A DNA stretch of 64,000 nucleotides, from assembly GCA_050180485.1 (NCBI GenBank), contig JBFXED010000003.1, positions 82,450 to 146,449 of the forward strand. Reading direction: 5' to 3'. The notes below the pieces were generated by a model. That model ran no database searches, was not told the DNA's origin, and was given only the letters and a program-made list of their open reading frames with translations. This document shows positions 43,471 through 51,037 of the stretch, piece by piece; the first letter of the stretch is position 1; the number at the start of each line of letters is the position of its first letter. The stretch is from CADEGL01 sp050180485 (lineage in GTDB: Bacteria > Pseudomonadota > Alphaproteobacteria > CADEGL01). Both the position numbers and the translations under genes were made by a program.

Positions 43471-44589
43471 ATGACGACACCCCCGCCGGCCCGCCCGGGC
43501 ATGACCGTGGACGAGGTGGATACGCCCGCCCTCCTGGTCGATCTGGATGCGTTCGAAGCCAATCTGCAGCGCATGGCGCGCGAGATGACCGGCGTGCGCA
43601 TCCGTCCCCATGCCAAGACGCATAAATGCGCGGTCATCGGCCTGCAGCAGATGGCGCTCGGCGCCGTCGGCATGTGTTGCCAGAAGGTCAGCGAGGCCGA
43701 AGCGCTGGTCTATGGCGGCGTATCGGATGTGCTGGTCACGAACGAAGTGGTCGGGCGCCATAAGCTGCAGCGGCTCGCCGCGCTTGCGCGCCGCGCCCAT
43801 ATCGGCGTTTGCGTCGACGACGCGGGCAATCTGGACGATGTGGCTGCTGCGGCGACCGAGGCGGGCGTGACGCTCGACCTCTATGTCGAAATTGACGTCG
43901 GCGCCGCGCGCTGCGGCGTCGCGCCCGATCAGGCGGCGGTTGCCTTGGCCAAGCAGGCGGCATCGAAACCGTCGCTGAAATTCATGGGGCTCCAGGCCTA
44001 TCACGGCTCGGCCCAGCATCTGCGCACGCCGGCCGAACGTAAGGCGGCGATCCAGAGCGCATCGGCGAAATCGGCGCAGGCCAAAGCGCTGATCGAGAAG
44101 GCGGGCATTCCATGCCCCATTGTCACCGGGGCGGGCACGGGCACATACCGGCTGGAGGCCGCGAGCGGCGTCTATAACGAGATTCAGCCCGGCTCCTACA
44201 TCTTCATGGATGCGGACTACGCGCGGAACCAGGGCGAGGGCAACCGGCCCTTCGACGATTTCCGCCACAGCCTGTTCGTGCTGGCGACGGTGATGAGCCG
44301 TTCGGCGCCCGACCGGGCGGTGACCGACGCCGGCATGAAGGCGCTCTCGATCGATTCGGGCCTGCCGACCCTGGCCGACGGCGTCGAGGCCGAATACGTC
44401 TCAGCCTCGGATGAGCACGGCAAGCTTCAGCTCGGCGCATCCGCGCGGGGGATCAAGCTCGGCGACAAGCTGCGTCTTATCCCGGGACACTGCGATCCCA
44501 CCGTCAATCTCTACGACTGGTATGTCTGCGTGCGCGGCAACCGCGTCGAGGTCGTCTGGCCCATCGCGGCGCGCGGCGCGGTCGCTTGA
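43471..44589 (+). CDS. D-threonine aldolase / DSD1-like PLP enzyme
   Basis: A 372-residue fold-type III PLP enzyme (alanine-racemase N-terminal domain). The Schiff-base lysine lies in IRPHAKTHKCAVIG. The pyridoxal-phosphate contacts include VTGAGTGTYRLEA, and the C-terminal domain has PGHCDPTVNLYDWYV, whose His and Cys form the metal site in D-threonine aldolases and D-serine dehydratases. The substrate is probably a D-3-hydroxy amino acid; the related beta-hydroxyaspartate aldolase is another possibility. The opening DTPALLVDLDAFEANLQRM is classic for this group. A VOC/glyoxalase-type gene follows 17 bases later and is likely co-transcribed. Confidence 0.88.
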   Translation: MTTPPPARPGMTVDEVDTPALLVDLDAFEANLQRMAREMTGVRIRPHAKTHKCAVIGLQQMALGAVGMCCQKVSEAEALVYGGVSDVLVTNEVVGRHKLQRLAALARRAHIGVCVDDAGNLDDVAAAATEAGVTLDLYVEIDVGAARCGVAPDQAAVALAKQAASKPSLKFMGLQAYHGSAQHLRTPAERKAAIQSASAKSAQAKALIEKAGIPCPIVTGAGTGTYRLEAASGVYNEIQPGSYIFMDADYARNQGEGNRPFDDFRHSLFVLATVMSRSAPDRAVTDAGMKALSIDSGLPTLADGVEAEYVSASDEHGKLQLGASARGIKLGDKLRLIPGHCDPTVNLYDWYVCVRGNRVEVVWPIAARGAVA

Positions 44590-44606
44590 ATCATCGAGGG
44601 GGAACC

Positions 44607-45461
44607 ATGGTTGTCCGGACCACCGATTTGGATCACGTCGGTGTGGGCGTGCGCGATCTCGACGCCGCCGCGCGCGCCTACGAACGGCTCGGCTTTACCC
44701 TGTCGCCTTTCGCGCGCCATGCCGGCGCGGTCGAGCCGGGCGGGCCGACGGTCCAACGTGCGACCGGCAACCGCTGCGCCATGTTGCAGGCCGGCTATAT
44801 CGAGCTGATCGCGATCATCGATCCCAAACTGCCTTCGGGCGACATGGCCGCGCGGATCGCTGCGCGCGAGGGCATCCACATCGTGGCCTTTGGCTGCGAC
44901 GATCCCGCCGCGACCAACGCGGCGCTGAAGGAAGCCGGATTCGGCGCGCGTGGCACGGTCTATCTGGAACGCATGGTCGACACGCCGCAAGGCCCCCGCA
45001 TGGCCAAGTTCGACCGGGTGCCGGTCACGGCATCGGACGTGCCCGAGGGCGTCATCTTCCACTTGAAACACCTGACACGGGACGTGATCTGGCAACCCCA
45101 GCTTCTGAAGCATGCCAACGGTGCGGTCGCCCTGGACGAGGTGGTCATCCACGTGACCGATCTGGACGAGGCCGCGCGGCGCTTCGAACGGCAGCTCGGC
45201 GTGCGCGGCGCGGGCAACGGCGGCACGCGCACCTTCACTCTGCCGCGCGGGCGCTGCGTCCTGGTCGATTCGACCGCGCTGCCTCGGGCCAACGCGCCCA
45301 AGGCGCCTTCCGTGGTGGGCATCACCGTGGCGACCTCGTCGCTCGACCAAGCGGAGAAGGCGTTGAAGGGAAAGGGCGTGAGCCATACCCGTGATGGCGC
45401 CCGCATCCTGGTCGATCCGAAGGAGGCCTGCGGCGTCTTCCTGACGTTCGCACCCGCATAG
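44607..45461 (+). CDS. VOC superfamily (glyoxalase-like) protein
   Basis: A 284-residue protein of two beta-alpha-beta-beta-beta VOC modules. The first opens TTDLDHVGVGVRDLDAAARA and the second VVIHVTDLDEAARRFERQLG. The arrangement resembles glyoxalase-like domain proteins that act as dioxygenases, epimerases or lyases. Metal-ligand candidates include the His in LDHVGV and in LDEVVIHV. The reaction is unknown. AGGGGGAACC precedes ATG 44607, and an in-frame TTG at 44586 would only add a short tail. It forms a two-gene unit with the D-threonine-aldolase-like gene, so it may handle the aldehyde or hydroxy acid that enzyme releases. Confidence 0.82.
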   Translation: MVVRTTDLDHVGVGVRDLDAAARAYERLGFTLSPFARHAGAVEPGGPTVQRATGNRCAMLQAGYIELIAIIDPKLPSGDMAARIAAREGIHIVAFGCDDPAATNAALKEAGFGARGTVYLERMVDTPQGPRMAKFDRVPVTASDVPEGVIFHLKHLTRDVIWQPQLLKHANGAVALDEVVIHVTDLDEAARRFERQLGVRGAGNGGTRTFTLPRGRCVLVDSTALPRANAPKAPSVVGITVATSSLDQAEKALKGKGVSHTRDGARILVDPKEACGVFLTFAPA

Positions 45462-45553
45462 AAAGCGCATGGCGCTACGCGCTCCTGGCCTCTGGACAAG
45501 CCGCGCGACCGCCCCTTAGCTTCGCCCCGTCTTTAGCCATTTCCGGACCCTCC

Positions 45554-46225
45554 ATGGTCGCCAAGCCGGTTCGCCCCAGGGATGCCGCGAGCCTCATCCT
45601 CTACCGCCATCGTGGCAAGCGGACGGAGATCCTCATCGGGCGCCGCCACGCCGGCCACAGCTTCATGCCCCAGCGTTGGGTCTTCCCCGGCGGGCGCGTG
45701 GACCCCGGCGATTCGCGCGTGATGCCGGCGACGCCGCTCCGTGACGACGTGGCGCAGCGCCTGGCCCAATGCACGCCGTCGCCCACCCGCGCGCGGGCGC
45801 TGGCGGTCGCCGCCGTGCGCGAGACATTTGAGGAAGTTGGGCTCTTGCTCGGCAAACCGATCGAGAAGCCGAAAGACGTGCCCAAGGAGTGGATCGGCTT
45901 CCTCGACCGTGGCCTGGCGCCTGCGCTCGACGAGCTGGAGTTGGTCATGCGGGCGATCACGCCGACCTATTCGCCCAAGCGGTTCGATGCGCGTTTCTTC
46001 ATCGCCAATGCGGACAAGGCCGAAGGCAAGCTGTCGGGCAGCGGCGAGTTGGAGGAGATCCAATGGGTCACGATCGACGAGGCCGTTGCCTTGCCGCTGG
46101 CCGACGTGACGGAAGCCGTGGTGCGGCAGGTGCAGCGCGCGCTGTTGCATCCGGAGCGCGTCAAGGCCGATCCGGTGCCGCTATACTGCTATCGCGGACG
46201 CACGCGGGTTATCCGCGGCAATTGA
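45554..46225 (+). CDS. Nudix hydrolase
   Basis: A 223-residue Nudix-fold hydrolase. The Nudix box is interrupted: WVFPGGRVDPGD is separated by about 35 residues from ALAVAAVRETFEEVGLLLGK, where the REUXEEXGU core is intact (RETFEEVG). This is typical of the NUDT7/coenzyme-A-diphosphatase-like or larger Nudix group. It cleaves a nucleoside diphosphate linked to another group, perhaps CoA or NADH; the substrate is unknown. GAC-rich upstream DNA shows no strong ribosome-binding site; ATG 45554 directly precedes a reasonable Nudix N terminus. The GST gene follows 18 bases downstream on the same strand. Confidence 0.87.
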   Translation: MVAKPVRPRDAASLILYRHRGKRTEILIGRRHAGHSFMPQRWVFPGGRVDPGDSRVMPATPLRDDVAQRLAQCTPSPTRARALAVAAVRETFEEVGLLLGKPIEKPKDVPKEWIGFLDRGLAPALDELELVMRAITPTYSPKRFDARFFIANADKAEGKLSGSGELEEIQWVTIDEAVALPLADVTEAVVRQVQRALLHPERVKADPVPLYCYRGRTRVIRGN

Positions 46226-46243
46226 CCGCCTGAGGGAACCATC

Positions 46244-46876
46244 ATGTACCAGCTCTATCAGACGACCCGCTCGGCGGCGATGAGCACGCATGCCGCGCTC
46301 GAGGAGATCGGCGCGAAGTACGAGCTGATCGCGGTCGATCTCTCCAAGCCACGTACCAACGAGCATCTGGCGCTGAACCCGCAGGGCAAGGTGCCGATCC
46401 TGGTGCACGACACGGGCAAAGAGCGGCGCGTCATCTTCCAGTCGGCGGCCTGTCTTCTCTATCTGGCCGACCAGCATCCGGAAACCAAGCTTCTGCCGCC
46501 GGTCGGCACGATCGAGCGCGCCCACGCCCACCAGTGGCTGTTCTTCATGGCCGAGCAGCTTCAGCCGGCCTATCTGATGCATTTCTATACCGAGCGCTTC
46601 ACGGCCGACGCGAACGGCATTCCCGGCGTCCAAGCCAAGGCCGCCGAGCTGGTCGATCAGGCCTGGCGCATCCTGGACGGGCAACTCAATCCCGGCCCGT
46701 ACCTTCTGGGCAAGAGCTTCAGCGTTTGCGACCTGTACATGCTGACCTTCTCGATCTGGCACCAGCCGCATCACCGGCCGCTGGCGTCATATCAGAATGT
46801 CGCGCGGACATTGGCCGCGGTGCGCGAGCGCCCGGCCGTCCAGCGCATGCTGGCCGCCAACGGCGTAACGGCTTAG
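46244..46876 (+). CDS. Glutathione S-transferase family protein
   Basis: A 210-residue GST. The N-terminal thioredoxin-like domain begins MYQLYQTTRSAAMSTHAALE, with Ser/Thr residues at the site where GSTs activate glutathione. LNPQGKVPILVHD supplies the cis-proline loop. An alpha-helical C-terminal domain follows (GPYLLGKSFSVCDLYMLTFS, with the conserved Asp of the N-capping box). It is cytoplasmic, and its electrophile substrate is unknown. GAGGGAACC precedes the ATG. It lies 18 bases after the Nudix gene and converges with the MBL gene, overlapping by 4 bases at the stops. Confidence 0.9.
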   Translation: MYQLYQTTRSAAMSTHAALEEIGAKYELIAVDLSKPRTNEHLALNPQGKVPILVHDTGKERRVIFQSAACLLYLADQHPETKLLPPVGTIERAHAHQWLFFMAEQLQPAYLMHFYTERFTADANGIPGVQAKAAELVDQAWRILDGQLNPGPYLLGKSFSVCDLYMLTFSIWHQPHHRPLASYQNVARTLAAVRERPAVQRMLAANGVTA

Positions 46877-47766
46877 GTGGGCAGGCGATAGCGTCCTGTC
46901 CGGCTGGGCAGGCCGTCGGTCCTCAGGCGGCCCGTCTCCACCATATGGATGATGTGGGCCAAGACGGTGTGCGCGGCGGCGCCATGCAGATTGCGGGGCA
47001 CGCCCGCGTACATGCGCTCCACCATCTCCGGAATCGTGGTCAGGCCCGCGCGCACGCAATCTGCGATCTGGGCTTCGCGCTGGCGCCGGTGGGCGGCCAG
47101 CGCCCGGATAAAGCGCTTGGGCTCATGGATCGCCGGGCCGTGCGTGGGCCAGAACACGGCCTCGTCGCGCACGAGCAGCTTGTCCAGCGACGCCATGTAG
47201 GCGCGCATGTCGCCATCGGGCGGCGAGACCACTGTGGTCGACCAGCCCATGACATGGTCGCCGGAGAACAGGGCGTTTTCCTCCCTCAGCGCGAAGCACA
47301 GGTGGTTCGAGGTGTGGCCTGGCGTATGGACGGCCTCCATGGTCCATCCGGCGCCGCGGATCACGTCGCCCTCGCGCGTCACGATGTCGGGCACGAACTC
47401 CATGTCCCCGCCTTCTTCGACCAGTGAATCGCCGCCGCCATGGGGGCCGAAACCGTAGGTCAAGGCACCCGTGGCGGCCTGGAGCGCCCGCGCGGCGGGC
47501 GAATGGTCCAGGTGGGTGTGGGTGATCAGAATGTGGCTGACGCGCTCGCCTTCGACCGCGGCCAGAAGCGCCTGGACATGGGCGTCCAAAGCCGGGCCGG
47601 GGTCGATCACCGCTACCTCACCGCGCCCGACGATGTAGGTGCCCGTGCCGTGGAAGGTGAAGGCACTGGGATTCCTGGCCACGACGCGGCGGATCAGAGG
47701 CGTCAGCGTGTCGGTCCGCCCATATTCGAAGGTGATCTCGCGCACGAAGGGAATCGGGTTGGTCAC
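46873..47766 (-). CDS. Metallo-beta-lactamase fold hydrolase with C-terminal winged helix
   Basis: A 297-residue MBL-fold hydrolase. The zinc motif is ITHTHLDHSPAAR (HxHxDH), followed by VHTPGHTSNHLCFAL (His), LFSGDHVMGW (Asp) and a late WPTHGPAI (His). After the MBL domain comes a helical region with QREAQIADCVRAGLTTIPEM, the BLACT winged-helix extension seen in LACTB2-like ribonucleases and lactonases. The substrate is unknown; endoribonuclease activity is possible by analogy with LACTB2. The start is GTG 47766, preceded by GAGAGGCGC on the - strand; the much longer open frame upstream is not coding. It is divergent from the ornithine decarboxylase leader. Confidence 0.85.
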   Translation of the reverse strand: MTNPIPFVREITFEYGRTDTLTPLIRRVVARNPSAFTFHGTGTYIVGRGEVAVIDPGPALDAHVQALLAAVEGERVSHILITHTHLDHSPAARALQAATGALTYGFGPHGGGDSLVEEGGDMEFVPDIVTREGDVIRGAGWTMEAVHTPGHTSNHLCFALREENALFSGDHVMGWSTTVVSPPDGDMRAYMASLDKLLVRDEAVFWPTHGPAIHEPKRFIRALAAHRRQREAQIADCVRAGLTTIPEMVERMYAGVPRNLHGAAAHTVLAHIIHMVETGRLRTDGLPSRTGRYRLPT

Positions 47767-47826
47767 GCGCCTCTCTCCGCTGGGTGAACGGGTATCTTCG
47801 GCCGCCACCGGCTGCTCTTCAAACGG

Positions 47827-47860
47827 TTTTGCCTGTCTGTCATGGACACGCCAGGCAAAA
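47827..47860. repeat. Nested inverted repeat between divergent MBL and ornithine decarboxylase genes
   Basis: TTTTGCCTG (47827-47835) is perfectly repeated inverted at 47852-47860, and inside it TGTC/GACA forms a second stem around ATG. It could be a protein-binding palindrome or an RNA hairpin on either strand. It lies 61 bases upstream of the MBL start. Confidence 0.55.
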
Positions 47861-48000
47861 ATTTTCCCCCACGCCCCTCGTTTTTCTTGAATCGGGGGGA
47901 TAGCGCTCATACATTCCGCGCCACTGTGTTGACCGTCGTGGGTGCCCCAGCCGTTTTTGACGCAACGGCATAAGGTGGCGACGGTGCGAGCAGGAAAGGT

Positions 48001-48210
48001 GTGCAGACAGCGTCGAATGAGAGATGGGAGTTGCCGGTCATGTCGATCTGCTTCCACCCGGCTCCGTTTGATGCGGTTCGTGCGCTTGGCCAAGCCGCCC
48101 CAAGTGCGACCCGCAACGGAGACCGGTCTATCCTGAGCCTCGACGGCCATTCCGCCGGCTTCATCGTGAAGCCGGACCATGCCGTCGTGTCTGGGGGACT
48201 CACGAGTTGA
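48001..48210 (+). CDS. Possible 69-residue upstream ORF in the ornithine decarboxylase leader
   Basis: An open frame from GTG 48001 to TGA 48210, with AGGAAAGGT just upstream. An internal ATG at 48040 would give a 56-residue version beginning MSICFHPAPFDAVRALGQ. No domain is recognised. In gammaproteobacteria a leader peptide (SpeFL) stalls ribosomes in response to ornithine and controls ornithine decarboxylase; a similar logic could apply here, but that is only an analogy. It may equally be part of a structured, untranslated leader. Confidence 0.3.
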   Translation: MQTASNERWELPVMSICFHPAPFDAVRALGQAAPSATRNGDRSILSLDGHSAGFIVKPDHAVVSGGLTS

Positions 48211-48374
48211 CCGCCCGGCTTCCGCGCAAGAGCGCGGCGGGCACCTCTGTCTCCCTGCAGAACGAGCGAGTGTCCGAACGCCCGAAAGCGCGCCGCGTGA
48301 CGCGGCCGCGTCGGGAGCAGCTTTTGCCGGCGCGGCGGCGTCCCGCGCGTCTCCCGATGGGGGAACCAGAAGAG

Positions 48375-49505
48375 ATGATGACGGAGCGCGTGCGGGACTT
48401 TCTCGCGCGAAACCCCGACCTTGAGCCGCCGTTCCTGGTCCTGGACCTGGACGAGGTGAAAAAGCGCTACCGGACCTTGGCCGCGGAGATGCCGTTCGCC
48501 GACATCTATTATGCGGTGAAGGCGAACCCGGCGCGGCCGATCCTGTCGCTCCTGGCCGGCCTGGGCTCGTGCTTCGATTGCGCCAGCCCGCGCGAGGTGA
48601 GGGACGTGCTCGACCTGGGCGTCGCACCCTCGCGCATCTCCTACGGCAACACGATCAAGAAGGACGCGGACATCCGCACCGTCTGGGATCTGGGCATCGA
48701 CTTGTTCGCCTTCGACTGCGAGGAGGAGCTGGAGAAGCTCGCCCGGATGACCCCGGGCGCGCGCGTCTTCTGCCGTGTCGTCGTCGACAACACGGGTGCC
48801 GATTGGCCGTTGTCGCGCAAGTTCGGCTGCGAACCGGAGATCGCGACCGACCTTATGCTGATGGCGCGCGACCGGGGCCTGGTGCCCTATGGATTGTCGT
48901 TCCACGTCGGCTCCCAGCAGACCAACCCTCTGTCCTTCAACTCCGCCATCGCGACGGCGACCGGGGTGATGGGCGCCTTGCGGTCCAAGGGCGTGCATCT
49001 GCAGATGCTTAATTTGGGCGGCGGCTTGCCGGCGCACTACGACCGCGCGATCCCCGCTGTCGGCAACTACGCGGCGGTGATCAAGGCGGCGTTGGCGGAG
49101 GCCGATCTGAACGGCGGGCTCAAGCAGATTATCGTCGAGCCCGGCCGCTACATGGTGGCCGACGCGGGTACCACCGTGTCCGAGGTGGTGCTGACCGCCC
49201 AACGCGGCGATCAGCGTTGGATCTACCTCGACATCGGCAAGTTCGGCGGCCTGGCCGAGACGATCGACGAGGCCATACGCTACCGCTTCGTCACCAAGTA
49301 CAACGGCGCGGCCACCGTGCCGAGCGTGGTGGCGGGGCCGACTTGCGACAGCTGCGACGTGCTGTACGAAAAGAACGTTTGCCAGCTTCCGGCCGCCCTC
49401 AAGGCGGGCGACCGGGTGCATATCCTGTCGACCGGCGCCTATACGACCGTGTATGCGTCGGCCGGATTCAACGGTATTCCGCCGTTGCAGGAATTTTATA
49501 TCTGA
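48375..49505 (+). CDS. odc: Ornithine decarboxylase, fold type III (eukaryote-like)
   Basis: Converts ornithine to putrescine, the first polyamine step. It is 376 residues from ATG 48375 (or 48378), preceded by CCAGAAGAG. The PLP lysine is Lys49 in IYYAVKANP. PLP phosphate and substrate contacts include SFHVGSQQTNP, LNLGGGLPAHY and EPGRYMVADAG. The active-site cysteine region is GPTCDSCDVLYE (Cys324, Cys327). The frame is open further 5' but that sequence is low-complexity and Arg-rich, unlike the family. It could act on lysine too, as some relatives do. It is followed by a strong terminator and preceded by a 608-base leader, so regulation at the RNA level is likely. Confidence 0.92.
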   Translation: MMTERVRDFLARNPDLEPPFLVLDLDEVKKRYRTLAAEMPFADIYYAVKANPARPILSLLAGLGSCFDCASPREVRDVLDLGVAPSRISYGNTIKKDADIRTVWDLGIDLFAFDCEEELEKLARMTPGARVFCRVVVDNTGADWPLSRKFGCEPEIATDLMLMARDRGLVPYGLSFHVGSQQTNPLSFNSAIATATGVMGALRSKGVHLQMLNLGGGLPAHYDRAIPAVGNYAAVIKAALAEADLNGGLKQIIVEPGRYMVADAGTTVSEVVLTAQRGDQRWIYLDIGKFGGLAETIDEAIRYRFVTKYNGAATVPSVVAGPTCDSCDVLYEKNVCQLPAALKAGDRVHILSTGAYTTVYASAGFNGIPPLQEFYI

Positions 49506-49514
49506 CGCGACAAA

Positions 49515-49546
49515 GCGGCCGCCCGGTGGGCGGCCGCGGCGTTTTT
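49515..49546 (+). terminator. Rho-independent terminator of ornithine decarboxylase
   Basis: GCGGCCGCCC (49515-49524) pairs with 49528-49537 over 10 bp with a GGT loop; GGCG then TTTTT (49542-49546) follows. It lies 10 bases after the stop codon. Confidence 0.88.
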
Positions 49547-49588
49547 GAGCCGTTGCCTGCCCGCGCGCGGGGGTGCCACACTCCGGCC

Positions 49589-51037
49589 ATGAGCGCCGAC
49601 AGCCGCGTCGTTCCCGACCCGCTCCATTGGTCCGACACGGTCGTCGCCCACGAGAGGCATTGGCTTCTCGCGATGGTCATCGCGCTCAATACCTTCGCGC
49701 CCTTCTGCTTCTACGCCACCACCTCGGCGCTGGAATTCGTCGCGATCTCCTTTCCGCATGGTGCGGACCGGGTGCTGTGGATCACCGACGCCTACCTGAT
49801 CGCCATCGTCTGCGTCACGCCCATGACCGGCTTTCTCTTGCGTCGCCTGGGGCATCGGCTCGTACTGACGCTGAGCGCCGGCGGCATCCTGGCCGCAGCG
49901 TTGGCGGCCTCCATGGCGCCCACATTGCCGATCCTGATCGGCGCCGCTTTCGTGCTCGGCATGTTCGTGGCGCCGGTGCTGCCTGCGACCCAGACCCTGG
50001 TGATCGTGGCCTATCCCGGCGAGCATCGCGCGATGGGCATGGCCTTATGGGGCGCCGGTTCCACCATCGGTGTCATGGTCGGCTACACCGCGGGCTCGGT
50101 CCTGGCCGAGGAGATTTCCTGGCGCGTCATGTACGCGCCGTCGCTTCTGCTGGGCGCCCTATCCCTGCTGCTCGTGCGCCGTTTCGCGCCTTCGCATCGG
50201 GAGCGCCATGAATCCATCGACTGGCTCGAGCTTGCGGCGTTCAGTATCGGCATCCTGGGTTTCGGCGCGTTGCTGAATATCGGCTCCGACATGGGGTGGA
50301 GTGCGCCGCCGACCTATGCGCTTTTGCTGGCGGGTATCTTTGGCTTCACCGTGTTCGCGACGCGCTACCGGCGCGAGCGCGGGCGTTTCGTCGATTTGAA
50401 CGTTTTGCACGACCGCAATCTGGCTTTGGCGATCGTGATCGCGTTCGGTGTCGCGGCCACCTCGACCGGGCAAATTGAAACCGCGGAGCTGGGCACGCTG
50501 CTTCATTTCAGCGGCTTCTTCATCGGCATCCGCGGTGCGCTCGGCGGCGTGGCGTGGCTGGTCGGTGTGCTGGGTTGCGGCTGGCTCGTGGCCCATATCG
50601 GCGCGCGGCGCGCGCTTCTCATCGCCCTCTTGGTGCTGGTCTGGGGCCGTTACGGCTACACGAACTATGAGCCGGGCCTCGACATGATCGGCGCTTTGTG
50701 GCCGAACATCGTGACCAGCGTGGGTTATGGCTTCGTCGGCACGTCGCTGGCGGTGCTCGCGTTTCAGAACATTCCGAAGCGCCTCTCCGATGCCGCCTCT
50801 AGCCTTTACGTCTTGGGCTGGCAGCTCGGGCCGGCGCTGGGCGTGGCCGTGCTCAACGGCTTCGTGACCACCCGCGAGGCCGGGATGATCGCGGCTGGGG
50901 TGAACGAGATGGAGGCGCGGATTCTGGCGGCGCTCGGCGCCATCTGGCTGGAGTTTGCCTTCGCGCTAGCGATGGTGCCGCTGGTCTATTGGTTCCGGAA
51001 ACGGCACAAGGACGCCCATAAACCGGCGGCATCGTGA
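49589..51037 (+). CDS. MFS transporter, DHA2-like (14-helix type)
   Basis: A 482-residue inner-membrane transporter with about fourteen hydrophobic segments. The loop VTPMTGFLLRRLGHRLVL holds the MFS motif A (G-x-L-x-R-R-x-G-x-R), and GGILAAALAASMAPTLPI follows. ALWGAGSTIGVMVGYTAGSV resembles motif C of drug/proton antiporters (G-x-x-x-G-P-x-x-G, with variation). Export of a drug or metabolite is likely; its position after ornithine decarboxylase does not prove polyamine transport, because a terminator separates the two. ATG 49589 is the first start before the acidic N-terminal region. It overlaps the next gene by 4 bases (GTGA). Confidence 0.85.
   Translation: MSADSRVVPDPLHWSDTVVAHERHWLLAMVIALNTFAPFCFYATTSALEFVAISFPHGADRVLWITDAYLIAIVCVTPMTGFLLRRLGHRLVLTLSAGGILAAALAASMAPTLPILIGAAFVLGMFVAPVLPATQTLVIVAYPGEHRAMGMALWGAGSTIGVMVGYTAGSVLAEEISWRVMYAPSLLLGALSLLLVRRFAPSHRERHESIDWLELAAFSIGILGFGALLNIGSDMGWSAPPTYALLLAGIFGFTVFATRYRRERGRFVDLNVLHDRNLALAIVIAFGVAATSTGQIETAELGTLLHFSGFFIGIRGALGGVAWLVGVLGCGWLVAHIGARRALLIALLVLVWGRYGYTNYEPGLDMIGALWPNIVTSVGYGFVGTSLAVLAFQNIPKRLSDAASSLYVLGWQLGPALGVAVLNGFVTTREAGMIAAGVNEMEARILAALGAIWLEFAFALAMVPLVYWFRKRHKDAHKPAAS

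Larger units (their letters stand above)
47767..48374 (+). promoter_or_regulatory. Long structured leader of the ornithine decarboxylase gene
   Basis: This is the longest stretch without a confident gene, 608 bases. Besides the palindrome at 47827-47860 it contains hairpins at 48155-48175 (CCGGCTTC, loop ATCGT, GAAGCCGG) and 48213-48242 (CCGCGC/GCGCGG nested in GCCCG/CGGGC). It also holds a possible upstream ORF at 48001-48210. Many alphaproteobacterial ornithine decarboxylase genes carry a conserved leader RNA called speF (Rfam RF00518). The position and length suit that element; I cannot confirm the match by eye. Confidence 0.5.

Noticed and set aside
47860..47898. Run of C's and G's (CCCCC ... 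GGGGGG) with TTTTT between, considered as a terminator
   Set aside because: The T run lies in the loop, not after the stem, and no gene ends just upstream on either strand.
48207..48374. 56-residue N-terminal extension of ornithine decarboxylase
   Set aside because: Arg-rich, low-complexity and without family similarity; ATG 48375 with CCAGAAGAG fits the normal start, and the region looks like structured leader RNA.
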